Shown here piece by piece: positions 8,829 to 18,332 of a DNA stretch of 64,000 bases. Position numbers and translations under genes: made by a program. This stretch comes from an uncultured Butyricicoccus sp. Lineage in GTDB: Bacteria > Bacillota > Clostridia > Oscillospirales > Butyricicoccaceae. The stretch spans positions 248,001 to 312,000 of the forward strand of contig CALWBL010000002.1 in assembly GCA_944376065.1 (NCBI GenBank), in the 5' to 3' direction. A model generated the notes under the pieces. The model was not told where the DNA came from. It saw only the letters and a program-made list of their open reading frames with translations, and did not search any database. Positions within the stretch are counted from its first letter, which is position 1; every line of letters starts with the position of its first letter.

Positions 8829-10955
8829 ATGGCGAATAACGGCGATAGCATTCTGGAAATGTATCTTTATGAAACAAATTCATTGCTGGAGCAGCTTGAT
8901 AATATAATGCTAACAGCAGAACAGGCGGATACTCTATCTCAAGAAGATGTAAATGAGATATTCCGTATAATGCATACACTAAAAGGTTCAGCAGCAATGA
9001 TGGAGTTTGAACCTCTTATGACACTTGCTCATAGAATTGAGGATTTGTTCTATCTCATTCGTGAAGGAACAATGGAGATAATTCCAGAAGAAGATAAGCC
9101 AAAGCTGTTTAATCTTTTATTTAAGTTTATTGATTATTTCCGTGGACAGATTGAAAATATAGAATCTGGTGCACCACTTTCTAACGATATCGACAGCTTT
9201 GTTACAATAATTAATACAGTCATTGATAAAATTAATGGAACCGGAGCAAAAAAAGAAGAAAGCTCGGAAAGTTCTGCATCATCGAGTGAAACAGATGGTG
9301 TTGGAGGATACCCTTACACATTACATATACATCTAGATGAAGGATGCGGAATGGAAAACCTCCGTGCATTTATGGTTGTAAATGATGTTAAAGAGTGCTG
9401 TTCTGACTTTGTGGTTGAGCCAGAAGATGTTGATGACAGCTCTCTTGCTCAAACTATAGCTAAAGATGGTTTCAAACTACATTTTTCAACGGCTGTTGAC
9501 CGTGAAAATGCGGTTAAGATTATTGAACTTATGGGTTTTGTAAAAAGCTTTGAGCAGATAGACAACAATTCTGTCGCTGCTGAAGAACAAGCACCTAAGA
9601 AAGACGAAGAAACCAAAAAAGAAGAGCCAGTTGTTGTGGCTGAAGCAGAGCCGAAGCCAGAGCCAGTGGTTGATAAGCCTGTGCAGCGGACTAAGAAGGC
9701 GGCTGGTACTCCTATTGCTGCTCAAAAAGAAGCTGCAACACAAGGTCATCAAATTAAGCAAAGCCTTATTAGTGTAAATCTTTCCAAGCTAGACCAGCTT
9801 ATGGCAGTTGTGGGCGAGATTGTTATTACCGAGGCAATGGTGACTGCATCTCCAGATTTAAGAGGCCTTGAAGGCGTAAAACTAGATAACTTTAATAAAT
9901 CCGCAAGACAGCTAAGAAAGCTGACAGATGAACTGCAAGATATCTCAATGTCACTGAGAATGGTGCCTGTTTCTGGTACATTCCAGAAAATGCGTCGTAT
10001 TGTTCGTGATATGGGACAAAAGTTAGGCCGCCGTGCAAGACTTACAATTATTGGTGAAGATACAGAAATCGATAAGACAATAGTTGACGCTATAAGTGAC
10101 CCAATTATGCATATTGTTCGTAATTCTATGGACCATGGTATTGAGCCAGATGAGAAAATGCGTATAGCGGCAGGCAAGGACCCAGAGGGTGAAATTATCC
10201 TTTCTGCGCAAAATACTGGCAGTGAGGTAATTATCAAAGTTGAGGACGATGGCGGCGGAGTTGATACCAATGCAGTCTTAGCAAAGGCTATTCGTCAAGG
10301 TCTTGCAAATCCAGATGCAGAATATTCACAGCGAGAAATCATGAACTTCCTAATGATGCCAGGCTTCTCAACTAATACAGAGGTTACAGAGTTTTCCGGT
10401 CGTGGCGTTGGTATGGACGTTGTAAAGAAAAATATAGAGGCTGTGAGCGGTGTGGTTCAGATGACTAGCGAGTTTGGTAAAGGCTCATGCACAACACTGA
10501 AAATTCCACTGACAACCGCAATTATGGACGGTATGGAAGTGGCTGTTGGCGACTCTATATTCACTATCCCAATTCAAAACATCCGCCAATCATTTAAGGC
10601 AACCAAAGATGACATCATATATGATGCTATGAAGGGCGAAATGATTTGTAAAATGGATAATTTTTACCCTGTACTTAGACTTCACAACCGTTATGGTTTG
10701 ATTCCTCGTGCAGAAAATACCGAAGATGGTATTTTTGTATGGGTTGAAACAAGTGAAAACTCTTATTGTCTATTTGTTGATGAACTCCTTGGAGAACAGC
10801 AGGTTGTTATTAAGCCGCTGCCAAGTTATCTAAATACATTTGGCATAAAGGAGTCCGGTATTGTCGGTTGTACAATTCTGGGTGATGGTAATATCAGCCT
10901 TATTCTTGATGTATCAAATCTTATTTCATCAGATTCAGGCTATGCAATGTTTTAA
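8829..10955 (+). CDS. cheA: Chemotaxis histidine kinase CheA
   Basis: 708 residues, standard for Firmicute CheA. Domain order: Hpt (P1) with phospho-accepting His49 in HTLKGSAAMM; a CheY-binding P2-like region (about 165-250); an acidic/Pro linker; dimerisation P3 starting near KQSLISVNLSKLDQLMAVVG; HATPase P4 with N box (HIVRNSMDHGIEP), G1 box (VEDDGGGVD) and GRGVGMDVV; and a C-terminal CheW-like P5. It autophosphorylates in receptor arrays and passes phosphate to CheY and CheB. I chose ATG 8829 over an in-frame TTG at 8808 because the RBS lies between them. cheW follows 41 nt later. Confidence 0.97.
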   Translation: MANNGDSILEMYLYETNSLLEQLDNIMLTAEQADTLSQEDVNEIFRIMHTLKGSAAMMEFEPLMTLAHRIEDLFYLIREGTMEIIPEEDKPKLFNLLFKFIDYFRGQIENIESGAPLSNDIDSFVTIINTVIDKINGTGAKKEESSESSASSSETDGVGGYPYTLHIHLDEGCGMENLRAFMVVNDVKECCSDFVVEPEDVDDSSLAQTIAKDGFKLHFSTAVDRENAVKIIELMGFVKSFEQIDNNSVAAEEQAPKKDEETKKEEPVVVAEAEPKPEPVVDKPVQRTKKAAGTPIAAQKEAATQGHQIKQSLISVNLSKLDQLMAVVGEIVITEAMVTASPDLRGLEGVKLDNFNKSARQLRKLTDELQDISMSLRMVPVSGTFQKMRRIVRDMGQKLGRRARLTIIGEDTEIDKTIVDAISDPIMHIVRNSMDHGIEPDEKMRIAAGKDPEGEIILSAQNTGSEVIIKVEDDGGGVDTNAVLAKAIRQGLANPDAEYSQREIMNFLMMPGFSTNTEVTEFSGRGVGMDVVKKNIEAVSGVVQMTSEFGKGSCTTLKIPLTTAIMDGMEVAVGDSIFTIPIQNIRQSFKATKDDIIYDAMKGEMICKMDNFYPVLRLHNRYGLIPRAENTEDGIFVWVETSENSYCLFVDELLGEQQVVIKPLPSYLNTFGIKESGIVGCTILGDGNISLILDVSNLISSDSGYAMF

Positions 10956-10996
10956 CGCTTAAACCACACAAATTATAGAAAAGCGAGGGGAATACT

Positions 10997-11479
10997 ATGT
11001 CTGATGAAAATATGCTGTTTGCAACCGAGGAACAGCAGGCGAATAATAAGGAACAAGAAGTTGAAGAAGTTGCAACTCGTAAATATTTAACTTTTAGAAC
11101 TGATAACCTTCTGTTCGGTATAGAGGCAGAAATAGTTATGGAAATTATAACAAATTATGTTGTAACATGTGTGCCAATGGTGCCTAGTTATGTAAAGGGA
11201 ATAATAAATCTGCGTGGTCAGATAATTCCACTTTTAGACATGCGTCAAAGATTAAATATTGAACCAATTGACACAGATTGCATAATAGTTATAAATGTTA
11301 ATGATGTTCGTATTGGTATTTTAGTGGATGCAGTTAGCCAAATTATTGATATTCCAGTTGATACAATCCTTCCTGTTCCGCAGCATAATGCGCAAAAATA
11401 TGTATCAGGTATGTGCAATATGCCAGATGAATCTGGAACAATGCTGGTTCTCGACTGTTCATTGCTTCTTGCAGACTAA
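10997..11479 (+). CDS. cheW: Chemotaxis coupling protein CheW
   Basis: 160 residues made of one CheW domain (about 25-160), with the hallmark YVKGIINLRGQIIPLLDMRQ and VDAVSQIIDIP. It links receptors to CheA P5 in the signalling array. A short acidic N-terminal extension (about 1-25) precedes the domain. It sits between cheA and cheR; RBS AGCGAGGGG precedes the ATG. No other CheW or CheV is in the window. Confidence 0.96.
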   Translation: MSDENMLFATEEQQANNKEQEVEEVATRKYLTFRTDNLLFGIEAEIVMEIITNYVVTCVPMVPSYVKGIINLRGQIIPLLDMRQRLNIEPIDTDCIIVINVNDVRIGILVDAVSQIIDIPVDTILPVPQHNAQKYVSGMCNMPDESGTMLVLDCSLLLAD

Positions 11480-11520
11480 TCAAGACGGATGAAAACAAAC
11501 ATAGAAAGGACAGACATTTC

Positions 11521-12330
11521 ATGATGCAATTATCTGATTCAGATTTCCAAAGAATGGTCAGATTTATGCACGATAATTATGGTATCAACTTGACCAAAAA
11601 AAGGCAGCTCATAAATAACCGTTTGGCGTTATCGCTTAAAAATCAAGGTTATAGCAGCTTTACAGAGTTTGTTGACCAGCTTATATCAAAGAAAGACAGT
11701 CATCAAATAGATTTTGTTTTAAGTAAGCTAACAACAAACTACACATATTTCATGCGTGAAAAAGACCATTATGACTTTTTTATGAATGTAATTTTGCCAG
11801 ATATAACAAAAAAAAATGAGGCGAAAAAAGTTCTTTCAATTTGGAGTGCGGGCTGCTCAACAGGAGAAGAACCATATAATATTTCAATGTGCTTAAAAGA
11901 GTATTTCGGTGCCAGTGCAGGCGCTTGGGATACAAGGGTACTTGCAACAGATATCTCTCCTAGAGTTTTATCACAGGCAAAAGACCCAGCTTATGAAATG
12001 CCAAATGATATTCCATCTTCATGGAAAACAAGATATTTTGTAAAGCGTAATGATGGAAGTGGACTTTATACAGTTACACCAGAAATAAGAAAAAATGTAA
12101 TCTTTAGAACATTTAACCTTATGGACCCAATAAGATTTAAGCTGAATTTCGATGTTATTTTCTGCCGAAATGTTATGATTTATTTTGACCATCCAACGAA
12201 AGATGCACTTGTTAATCGTTTTTATAACGCTACTAAAAAGGGTGGTTATTTAATGATTGGACATTCCGAAAATCTAAGCAAAGATTGTCCATATAAAATG
12301 ATTCGTCCAGCTACTTTCCAGAAAAAATAA
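11521..12330 (+). CDS. cheR: Chemoreceptor glutamate methyltransferase CheR
   Basis: 269 residues. The N-terminal helical CheR_N domain (about 1-70) is followed by the SAM-dependent methyltransferase domain with motif I WSAGCSTGEEPY and the FCRNVMIYFD motif. It methylates receptor glutamates for adaptation, opposed by CheB. The first of two tandem ATGs is used; AGAAAGGA lies upstream. The nearby MCP shows no obvious C-terminal CheR-docking pentapeptide. Confidence 0.96.
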   Translation: MMQLSDSDFQRMVRFMHDNYGINLTKKRQLINNRLALSLKNQGYSSFTEFVDQLISKKDSHQIDFVLSKLTTNYTYFMREKDHYDFFMNVILPDITKKNEAKKVLSIWSAGCSTGEEPYNISMCLKEYFGASAGAWDTRVLATDISPRVLSQAKDPAYEMPNDIPSSWKTRYFVKRNDGSGLYTVTPEIRKNVIFRTFNLMDPIRFKLNFDVIFCRNVMIYFDHPTKDALVNRFYNATKKGGYLMIGHSENLSKDCPYKMIRPATFQKK

Positions 12331-12346
12331 TTTTGAAAAAATAACT

Positions 12347-12375
12347 TTGTTTATTTCTATAAATTATAGTATAAT
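12347..12375 (+). promoter_or_regulatory. Putative promoter of cheB
   Basis: A perfect TATAAT (12370-12375) is 17 nt from TTGTTT (12347-12352) in the 167 nt gap between cheR and cheB. The 5' leader would be about 115 nt. The -10 is strong and the -35 poor. Confidence 0.45.
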
Positions 12376-12497
12376 ACTAGAAATGTGTATATTTTAATAT
12401 GCGACATTTTTACTAATATATAGCTCTGGAAAAGACATAAACGCTATCTGCCAGAGAAAATAAATAGTAATAAGAGATCTTAAAAGGTGGATTAAGT

Positions 12498-13541
12498 ATG
12501 TCGTTTCAAAGAAAAAAGATACGTGTCATGATAGTTGATGACTCTATACTTGCACGTACAATAATGCGTGATGGCATAAAAAGATATGCCAATATAGAAG
12601 TTGTAGGTGAGGCTGTAAATGCAACAGATGCAAGGTCTAAAATTCCTGTTCTAAAGCCAGATGTTATAACATGTGATGTGGAAATGCCAGGTATGAATGG
12701 AATAGACTTTGTTAAAAGCATTTTGCCAAATCATCCAATTCCAATTATTCTGGTGTCATCGCTAGACCTTAGAGTTTTTGATGCTCTTGCAGTAGGCGCA
12801 GTTGATTTTGTAAGAAAGCCAGATTCAATGAATGGTAAAGAACGATTTATTGAGGCTTTGGCAAATAAAATTATGATTGCTTCCCGCTCAAGAGTTAGGA
12901 AAATGCCAACACCAACGCCAGCTTTAAGCGGTATGTCAAGACTGACATTTGCAAACAGTGTAAGCAATGAAATAATTATTGCTCTTGGTGCATCAACAGG
13001 CGGCACAGAGGCAACTCTTGATGTTTTAAAACGTCTTCCTGCTAACACTCCAGGTATGGTCATCGTTCAACATATGCCGGTTGGATTTACAAAGATGTAT
13101 GCAGAAAGATTAGATAGAAATTGTGCTCTTAGCGTTAAAGAGGCTGAAACAGGAGATATTATTAAGCCCGGTCAAGTGCTGATTGCTCCAGGTGATAAAC
13201 ACATGAGAGTTGTGAAAACAGGAACTCATTACACTGTAAACTGTCAAATCGGTGCAAAGGTCAGCGGACATTGTCCATCAGTTGATGTTCTGTTTAACTC
13301 AATGGCTGAAAATGTTCGATGCCGTATGGCTGGTATAATTATGACTGGTATGGGCAGCGATGGAGCAAAAGGTCTTTTAGCAATGAAACAAAAAGGTGCA
13401 TTTACAATCGGTCAAGATAAAGATTCATGTGTCGTTTATGGTATGCCAATGGTTGCTTATAATATTGGTGCAGTTAATGTCCAAGCATCTTGTGAAAATA
13501 TAGCAGGAGTGTTGATTCGTCAACTAAATAAATGGAGATAA
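12498..13541 (+). CDS. cheB: Chemotaxis protein-glutamate methylesterase CheB
   Basis: 347 residues. The receiver domain (about 8-125) has acidic D14/D15 and phospho-acceptor Asp60 in CDVEMPG. After a linker, the methylesterase domain (about 160-345) shows the Ser of GASTGGTEA, the His of QHMP and the Asp of MTGMGSDGAKG. It removes receptor methyl groups when phosphorylated by CheA, and deamidates some receptors. It is last in the che cluster, set apart by a 167 nt gap with its own candidate promoter and followed by a terminator. Confidence 0.97.
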   Translation: MSFQRKKIRVMIVDDSILARTIMRDGIKRYANIEVVGEAVNATDARSKIPVLKPDVITCDVEMPGMNGIDFVKSILPNHPIPIILVSSLDLRVFDALAVGAVDFVRKPDSMNGKERFIEALANKIMIASRSRVRKMPTPTPALSGMSRLTFANSVSNEIIIALGASTGGTEATLDVLKRLPANTPGMVIVQHMPVGFTKMYAERLDRNCALSVKEAETGDIIKPGQVLIAPGDKHMRVVKTGTHYTVNCQIGAKVSGHCPSVDVLFNSMAENVRCRMAGIIMTGMGSDGAKGLLAMKQKGAFTIGQDKDSCVVYGMPMVAYNIGAVNVQASCENIAGVLIRQLNKWR

Positions 13542-13569
13542 CCGTTTAATATGGTTTAAAAATTTCTAA

Positions 13570-13607
13570 ACGCAGGCATATCATTTTTTGATGTGTCTGT
13601 GTTTTTT
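13570..13607 (+). terminator. Terminator after cheB
   Basis: A 14 bp stem containing three G-U pairs, ACGCAGGCATATCA (13570-13583) with TGATGTGTCTGTGT (13589-13602), then TTTTT. It separates cheB from the flgM operon, so flgM needs its own promoter. Confidence 0.65.
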
Positions 13608-13671
13608 GCTTATTAAATGATATATATTTTGTGATTTCTATTTGTTTATTAAAAAAATAACAGTTCTATAT

Positions 13672-13697
13672 TATTTTTTTTGTGGTAATACCGATAC
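13672..13697 (+). promoter_or_regulatory. Candidate sigma-28-type promoter for flgM
   Basis: CCGATAC (13691-13697) matches the sigma-28/SigD -10 consensus CCGATAT at 6 of 7 positions. The -35 position 15 nt upstream reads TATT (13672-13675) instead of TAAA. flgM is a classic sigma-28 target, which favours the call, but the -35 is weak. Confidence 0.3.
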
Positions 13698-13786
13698 ACT
13701 ATATATCAAACACCGCTGTATGGACATTATAAAAGACCATTACTTCGTGGTTATAAAGGTTTGAATGAAGAGGAGTTGAAGCAAAA

Positions 13787-14080
13787 ATGATAATTTATAA
13801 AACAAATGGTATGGCCCCTCTACAAGCAGCCAATGTGCAGTCTGGAACTAATCGTAGCTCTGCTGTGCACGCAGGACAATATGACCGCGTTGAGGTCACA
13901 AACTACTCTGGGGAGCAGCGCTTCGCTCTTGAGCTTTCAGGTAAATTGTCACGAGAGGTAAGGATGGGACAAACAGAGCAATTACCACAGCTTAAGCAGC
14001 AAATTGAAAATAATCAATATGGTTACGATTTGGAACAGCTCACTGCACAGATTATGCTGTTTGGAGGATTAGATAAATGA
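13787..14080 (+). CDS. flgM: Anti-sigma-28 factor FlgM
   Basis: 97 residues, the usual length. The disordered N-terminus is followed by the conserved region YDRVEVTNYSGEQRF and the helical C-terminus ending in YDLEQLTAQIMLFG, which binds sigma-28. FlgM holds sigma-28 inactive until it is exported through the finished hook-basal body. First gene of flgM-flgN-flgK-flgL-DUF6470-fliW-csrA. The RBS AGAGGAG supports the ATG. The stop overlaps the flgN start by 4 nt. Confidence 0.9.
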   Translation: MIIYKTNGMAPLQAANVQSGTNRSSAVHAGQYDRVEVTNYSGEQRFALELSGKLSREVRMGQTEQLPQLKQQIENNQYGYDLEQLTAQIMLFGGLDK

Positions 14081-14535
14081 ATGATAAGTTTGAAAGCATG
14101 ATAGCTCTTATAGATGAACTCACGCAAACATTAGCTAAGCTGTCTGATATGCAGCGTGAGATTGTGAAAGCTGTTCGTGCTGATGACATTGCACGGCTTG
14201 CAGAGTGTATGAAGCATGAGCAAGCCATTTCTCTGAAAATGAGAAATATAGACCAAAAAAGAATAAAACTTCAAGAGCAACTCGGCTTTAAAGAAATTAA
14301 GTTATCTCAGCTGCCGTCAAAGGTAAAAGACCCAGATATGCAGATAAAAGTAAGAAAAGCCGCTGATAGACTCACCGCACAATATAAGATAGTTAAGAGT
14401 ACATCGGAGGTTGCCAGATTAACACTTGAATCTAATCTTCGTAATGTAGAACAAATGATGAAAAAAATGGGAGTAGACCCATCGCAAACACATCAAAGTT
14501 CTATTTCTGGAGTGCATACAGATTTTCATGCATAG
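14077..14535 (+). CDS. flgN: FlgN family export chaperone
   Basis: 152 residues, all-helical coiled coil with no membrane segment. FlgN chaperones the hook-filament junction proteins FlgK and FlgL to the export gate; those genes follow directly. Sequence conservation in the family is low, so the call leans on size, helical heptads (LAKLSDMQREIVKAVRADD) and position. The ATGA overlap with flgM indicates translational coupling. Confidence 0.85.
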   Translation: MNDKFESMIALIDELTQTLAKLSDMQREIVKAVRADDIARLAECMKHEQAISLKMRNIDQKRIKLQEQLGFKEIKLSQLPSKVKDPDMQIKVRKAADRLTAQYKIVKSTSEVARLTLESNLRNVEQMMKKMGVDPSQTHQSSISGVHTDFHA

Positions 14536-14558
14536 CTAAATTAGGAGGAAATTTAAAA

Positions 14559-16157
14559 ATGGCTACTTTTGGCGAATTTGTTATTGCAAGCTCTGGTATG
14601 ATGTCAAGCCAGATGGCTCTCAATATCACCGGACAAAATATTTCTAATATAAATACTGCTGGATATACTCGCAGAAGTTTGGATCAGGCTACATTTATTT
14701 TAAATGGTTCAGGTCTGTACCGCTCAAGTAATACTGTTTCTGCTGGTGCAGGTGTTATGATGCAAGGCATATCACAGCTTAGAGACCCATATCTTGATAT
14801 TCGTTTTAGAAATGAAATGAGCAGTGTGGGCTCAACCGATGCACTTCTTGGCGGTATGGAGCAGATTCAGCAGGTTATCAATGATGTCAATAAAAATGGT
14901 ATTACAACACAGTTTAAAGATTTGCTTAATATGTTCGGCAAACTAGATGCAAATAATGTTGGAACAAAAGAATTTGATACTTTGGTTCGTAATTCCGCTG
15001 AATCACTTTGTCAGCTTTTAAATCAGGCAGCATCAAAACTTCAGGGCGTTATGGACAATTATGAAACAAAGTATAAAGAGGAAGTTGATGTTGTTGACAC
15101 ACTAATCCAAAATATTCGCAAAATAAATGAGCAAATTCGTAAGGCTGATATAAGCGGAGACCAATCTCTTGAGCTTCGTGACCAAAGAAACCTTATGCTT
15201 GATGAGCTTTCTCAGTATATGAAAGTCGATATAACATACGGCACAGAAAAGCTGGGTACAGGTGTCGAAATTGAAAAGCTGACAATTAAAATGGTTGATA
15301 ATAGTACAAACAAGCCGGGATATACTCTGATTGATGGTGTTAACTCAGCTAGTATTAGTATAAAAGACCCAGATAATCAAGACTTTACAATCGTTGTGGG
15401 TGAGCTGCAAGATAAAAACGGTAACACTGTTTTGGACGAACAAGGTCAGCCAATAGCAAATGGCGATGTAGTAGATGGTATGGGTTACGGTTCGATTGAG
15501 TCTATGCGTCAGATTCTAACAGGACAAGGTACATTTAACCCAAACAATACAGATGAAACATGTGGTATTAGATACTATATGCAATCACTTGATGCACTCG
15601 CCCAAAAATTTGCTGAGGCAATGAATGATTTAAACACAAATGACCCAAACGGAAACCCTATGGCTGGTACAATAGCTGGTGCAGGTAATTTATTTGCAGC
15701 AAATGATGGTACTGCAAACATAACAGCATCAAATATTTGTATTTCTGAAGACTGGAGAAATGGTACAGTAGAAATTGTAACATCAACAAATAAAAATTCA
15801 GGCAGTACAGCAAATGACAATATTTCAAGATTCCAAGACCTATTTAATAAGGATTTTACTTTTGAAGGTGCACCTGGCACTATAATTTATAAGGGCAATT
15901 TTGAAGGTTTTTATGCTAATATGCAGGCGGTTCTGGGTTCAGATATGCAGGCAGTTTCATCAATGTATGATACTTATGCAACATCAGCAGACGAACTAAA
16001 TAACAGCAGAGATGGTGTATCAGGTGTAGACCTAAACGAAGAAGGCGTAAACATGATTCAGTATCAGAAAGCATTTGCAGCATCTTGTCGTATGATGACA
16101 GCACTTGATGAGCTTATGGATAAGGTTATCAATGGTATGGGTGTTGTAGGCAGATAA
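14559..16157 (+). CDS. flgK: Flagellar hook-associated protein 1, FlgK
   Basis: 532 residues. The N-terminal D0 rod motif NITGQNISNINTAGYTR and a C-terminal D0 helix (DLNEEGVNMIQYQKAFAASC) are both present, the pattern of axial proteins that pack as coiled coils. FlgK is the first junction protein between hook and filament. The ATG has TTAGGAGG upstream. flgL follows 18 nt later. Confidence 0.96.
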   Translation: MATFGEFVIASSGMMSSQMALNITGQNISNINTAGYTRRSLDQATFILNGSGLYRSSNTVSAGAGVMMQGISQLRDPYLDIRFRNEMSSVGSTDALLGGMEQIQQVINDVNKNGITTQFKDLLNMFGKLDANNVGTKEFDTLVRNSAESLCQLLNQAASKLQGVMDNYETKYKEEVDVVDTLIQNIRKINEQIRKADISGDQSLELRDQRNLMLDELSQYMKVDITYGTEKLGTGVEIEKLTIKMVDNSTNKPGYTLIDGVNSASISIKDPDNQDFTIVVGELQDKNGNTVLDEQGQPIANGDVVDGMGYGSIESMRQILTGQGTFNPNNTDETCGIRYYMQSLDALAQKFAEAMNDLNTNDPNGNPMAGTIAGAGNLFAANDGTANITASNICISEDWRNGTVEIVTSTNKNSGSTANDNISRFQDLFNKDFTFEGAPGTIIYKGNFEGFYANMQAVLGSDMQAVSSMYDTYATSADELNNSRDGVSGVDLNEEGVNMIQYQKAFAASCRMMTALDELMDKVINGMGVVGR

Positions 16158-16175
16158 TAAAGAAAGGGATTACTT

Positions 16176-17243
16176 ATGAGAGTTACAACGAATAGTACAA
16201 TTCGTACATATCGCAGCAGCCTTGCAAGGGCTACTGTTAGCCAGTACAATGCTATGAATTTGGTTTTAAGTGATGGACGATTATTTAACTCTTTTGCAGA
16301 ATCACCCGCAAGAGCAACAGAATCTTATCGCTTACATTCATCCTATGCTAGAAACCAAACTCATCAGGAAACAAACTCCACTATGATTAGTAAATTTGAG
16401 GCAGCTCACAGCAGTATGCAGCAAATAAGTGACCAGTATAAAAATGCTCTCGAACAGGCAATGAAAGCACAAAATACACCAACAGGTGGAGCACTAAAAG
16501 AGCTTGGTGAAACCCTAAAAGGTGTTGCCGAGAGTATGGTATATACACTTAATTCTAAATATGGAGATAAATATGTTTTCGCTGGTGCAGATGGTGATAA
16601 TGCTCCATTCGAGCTAGATGCAAACGGAGAGCTTCTTTATCGTGGATTTAAAGTATCAGAAATAGTCAAAGCTAATCCAGGCGACCCACCACCAGCCGGA
16701 ATGACACAAGATGAATTTGATAGAATGCAATCTATGTTAAACGAAAGTGTTTATGTTGATATTGGTCTTGGATTTTCCCTTGATGAAGTAACTCAACAGG
16801 TTATTCCATCAACAGCTTTTGATTCATGTATCTCTGGTATTGAAATTATGGGTTACGGTGAAGATGCAGATGGCAACCCTAATAATATGATTTCTATAAT
16901 TTATCAGCTTGGTGAAATATATTCGAAAGCAGATGATAGCGGAAAGTTACCAACAGCTAATGACGAACAAAAGGCAGAACAGCTCTATAACAAAATGCAG
17001 ACCACTTTTACCAATGTAAACACTCAGTGGGCTACAATAACATCAAGAGCACAGTTTCTTGAGTCAAATGAAACAAGACTGGTAGAAACTGGCGATAATC
17101 TAACAGAGCAGTTCACAAGTGTTGATAAGACAGATATGGCAGATGCTCTTACAACATTTGTTTATGCACAATATAGTTATAATGCAGCACTTAGAGTGGG
17201 TAATCAAGTGCTTTCACAATCGTTTATTGACTATATGAATTAA
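16176..17243 (+). CDS. flgL: Flagellar hook-associated protein 3, FlgL
   Basis: 355 residues. An N-terminal flagellin-like helix (MRVTTNSTIRTYRSSLARAT) and a C-terminal helix (DALTTFVYAQYSYNAALRVG) flank a variable centre that includes KYVFAGADGDNAPF, a FlgL hallmark. It forms the second junction layer, next to flagellin. The RBS AGAAAGGG precedes the ATG. Slightly longer than Bacillus FlgL (about 298). Confidence 0.95.
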   Translation: MRVTTNSTIRTYRSSLARATVSQYNAMNLVLSDGRLFNSFAESPARATESYRLHSSYARNQTHQETNSTMISKFEAAHSSMQQISDQYKNALEQAMKAQNTPTGGALKELGETLKGVAESMVYTLNSKYGDKYVFAGADGDNAPFELDANGELLYRGFKVSEIVKANPGDPPPAGMTQDEFDRMQSMLNESVYVDIGLGFSLDEVTQQVIPSTAFDSCISGIEIMGYGEDADGNPNNMISIIYQLGEIYSKADDSGKLPTANDEQKAEQLYNKMQTTFTNVNTQWATITSRAQFLESNETRLVETGDNLTEQFTSVDKTDMADALTTFVYAQYSYNAALRVGNQVLSQSFIDYMN

Positions 17244-17276
17244 GTGGTTTTTATAAAATAAAGGGGTGAGTTATAG

Positions 17277-17879
17277 ATGGAACGATTGATAGAGATTACA
17301 ACTGTGCCAATAGAGATACAAATGACTGTTAATCATGCACGTCTTGACTACAAGCGTTCAACAGTCGACCTAGAAGTATCAAGGGATAAGGGTGGAATTA
17401 GAATTCAAAGCAAGCCTATTCGCTTGCAGCTTGATACATTTGAAGCAAGAAATTCTATTTCCCCAACTGCAATGCGTAGTATAGAGCAGGCAGCGCAAAA
17501 AGGACAGCAAAAAGTATATGACACAATGGCAACCTATGCAAGAAGGAGGGATTTGCTATTGGAGGCTAAAATCGGAGAAGAGCTGATTACACGTTTTGCT
17601 ATGGAGAGTCAACAGGTAAACACTAATGTTGCTATGCAGTTTTTACCATCAACTGGTCCGGATATTTCATGGGAAGATGCTCAGCTCAACATTCGCTATG
17701 AAATGGATAAACTGAATTTCGATTGGCGTATGAATGAAGGTCAGTTTGAATTTATTCCAGGCAACATAGAGTTTTCCGTAACTCAACAGCCTGATGTTAT
17801 AATTAAGTATATTGGTGGTCCTGTATATGTTCCTCCATCGTCTGACCCAGACTATGAGGCTGTTGATGTTAAGGCTTGA
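17277..17879 (+). CDS. DUF6470 (YviE-like) flagellar-locus protein
   Basis: 200 residues with no signal peptide or membrane segment. In Bacillus subtilis yviE occupies the same place between flgL and fliW. The features LRLDTFEARNS-like (LQLDTFEARNSISPT) and a C-terminal VIIKYIGGPVYVPPS are family-like. The biochemical role is unknown. It starts at ATG 17277 after AGGGGTGAG, and lies 12 nt before fliW. Confidence 0.8.
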   Translation: MERLIEITTVPIEIQMTVNHARLDYKRSTVDLEVSRDKGGIRIQSKPIRLQLDTFEARNSISPTAMRSIEQAAQKGQQKVYDTMATYARRRDLLLEAKIGEELITRFAMESQQVNTNVAMQFLPSTGPDISWEDAQLNIRYEMDKLNFDWRMNEGQFEFIPGNIEFSVTQQPDVIIKYIGGPVYVPPSSDPDYEAVDVKA

Positions 17880-17891
17880 GAAGGTTGATTT

Positions 17892-18332
17892 ATGAAAATT
17901 TTAACAAAACATTTTGGTGAAATAGATATTGACCGTGAAACAACATTAAAGTTTAAAGATGGGTTGTTTGGTTTTGAAGATGAGAAAGAATTCGCACTTT
18001 TGCAATTTTCTGAAGAAGATGGATTTCTTTTAAGCCTGCAAAGTATAAAAACACCTTACCTTGCGTTTACAGTTGTAAATCCGTTTATGCTTATAAATGA
18101 TTATAAACCAGTTTTAAGCAGTGACGAGCTTAAAGAAATGCAGGTTGAAAAAAGTGAGGATTTGTGCTTTTACAATATGTGCACAATCAATAAACCGGTA
18201 TCAAACAGCACAATAAATTTGCGTTGTCCTATTGTGATAAATGATGAAACAAGACAGGCAAAGCAGATTATCTTAGACAATTATGAAATGCGTTTCTCGC
18301 TTTCAAATCTTGAAAAAGGGGCCTGTAAATAA
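17892..18332 (+). CDS. fliW: Flagellar assembly factor FliW
   Basis: 146 residues with family hallmarks: FKDGLFGFEDEKEFALLQF near the N-terminus and the NLRCPIVIND block near residue 115. FliW binds CsrA and blocks its repression of flagellin mRNA, and is itself titrated by cytoplasmic flagellin. It shares one base with csrA (the TAATG junction), so the two antagonists are made together. Confidence 0.95.
   Translation: MKILTKHFGEIDIDRETTLKFKDGLFGFEDEKEFALLQFSEEDGFLLSLQSIKTPYLAFTVVNPFMLINDYKPVLSSDELKEMQVEKSEDLCFYNMCTINKPVSNSTINLRCPIVINDETRQAKQIILDNYEMRFSLSNLEKGACK

Noticed and set aside
9749..10270. Minus-strand 173-codon ORF within cheA
   Set aside because: Lies opposite the conserved CheA kinase region; Ser/Ile-rich shadow with no start signal.
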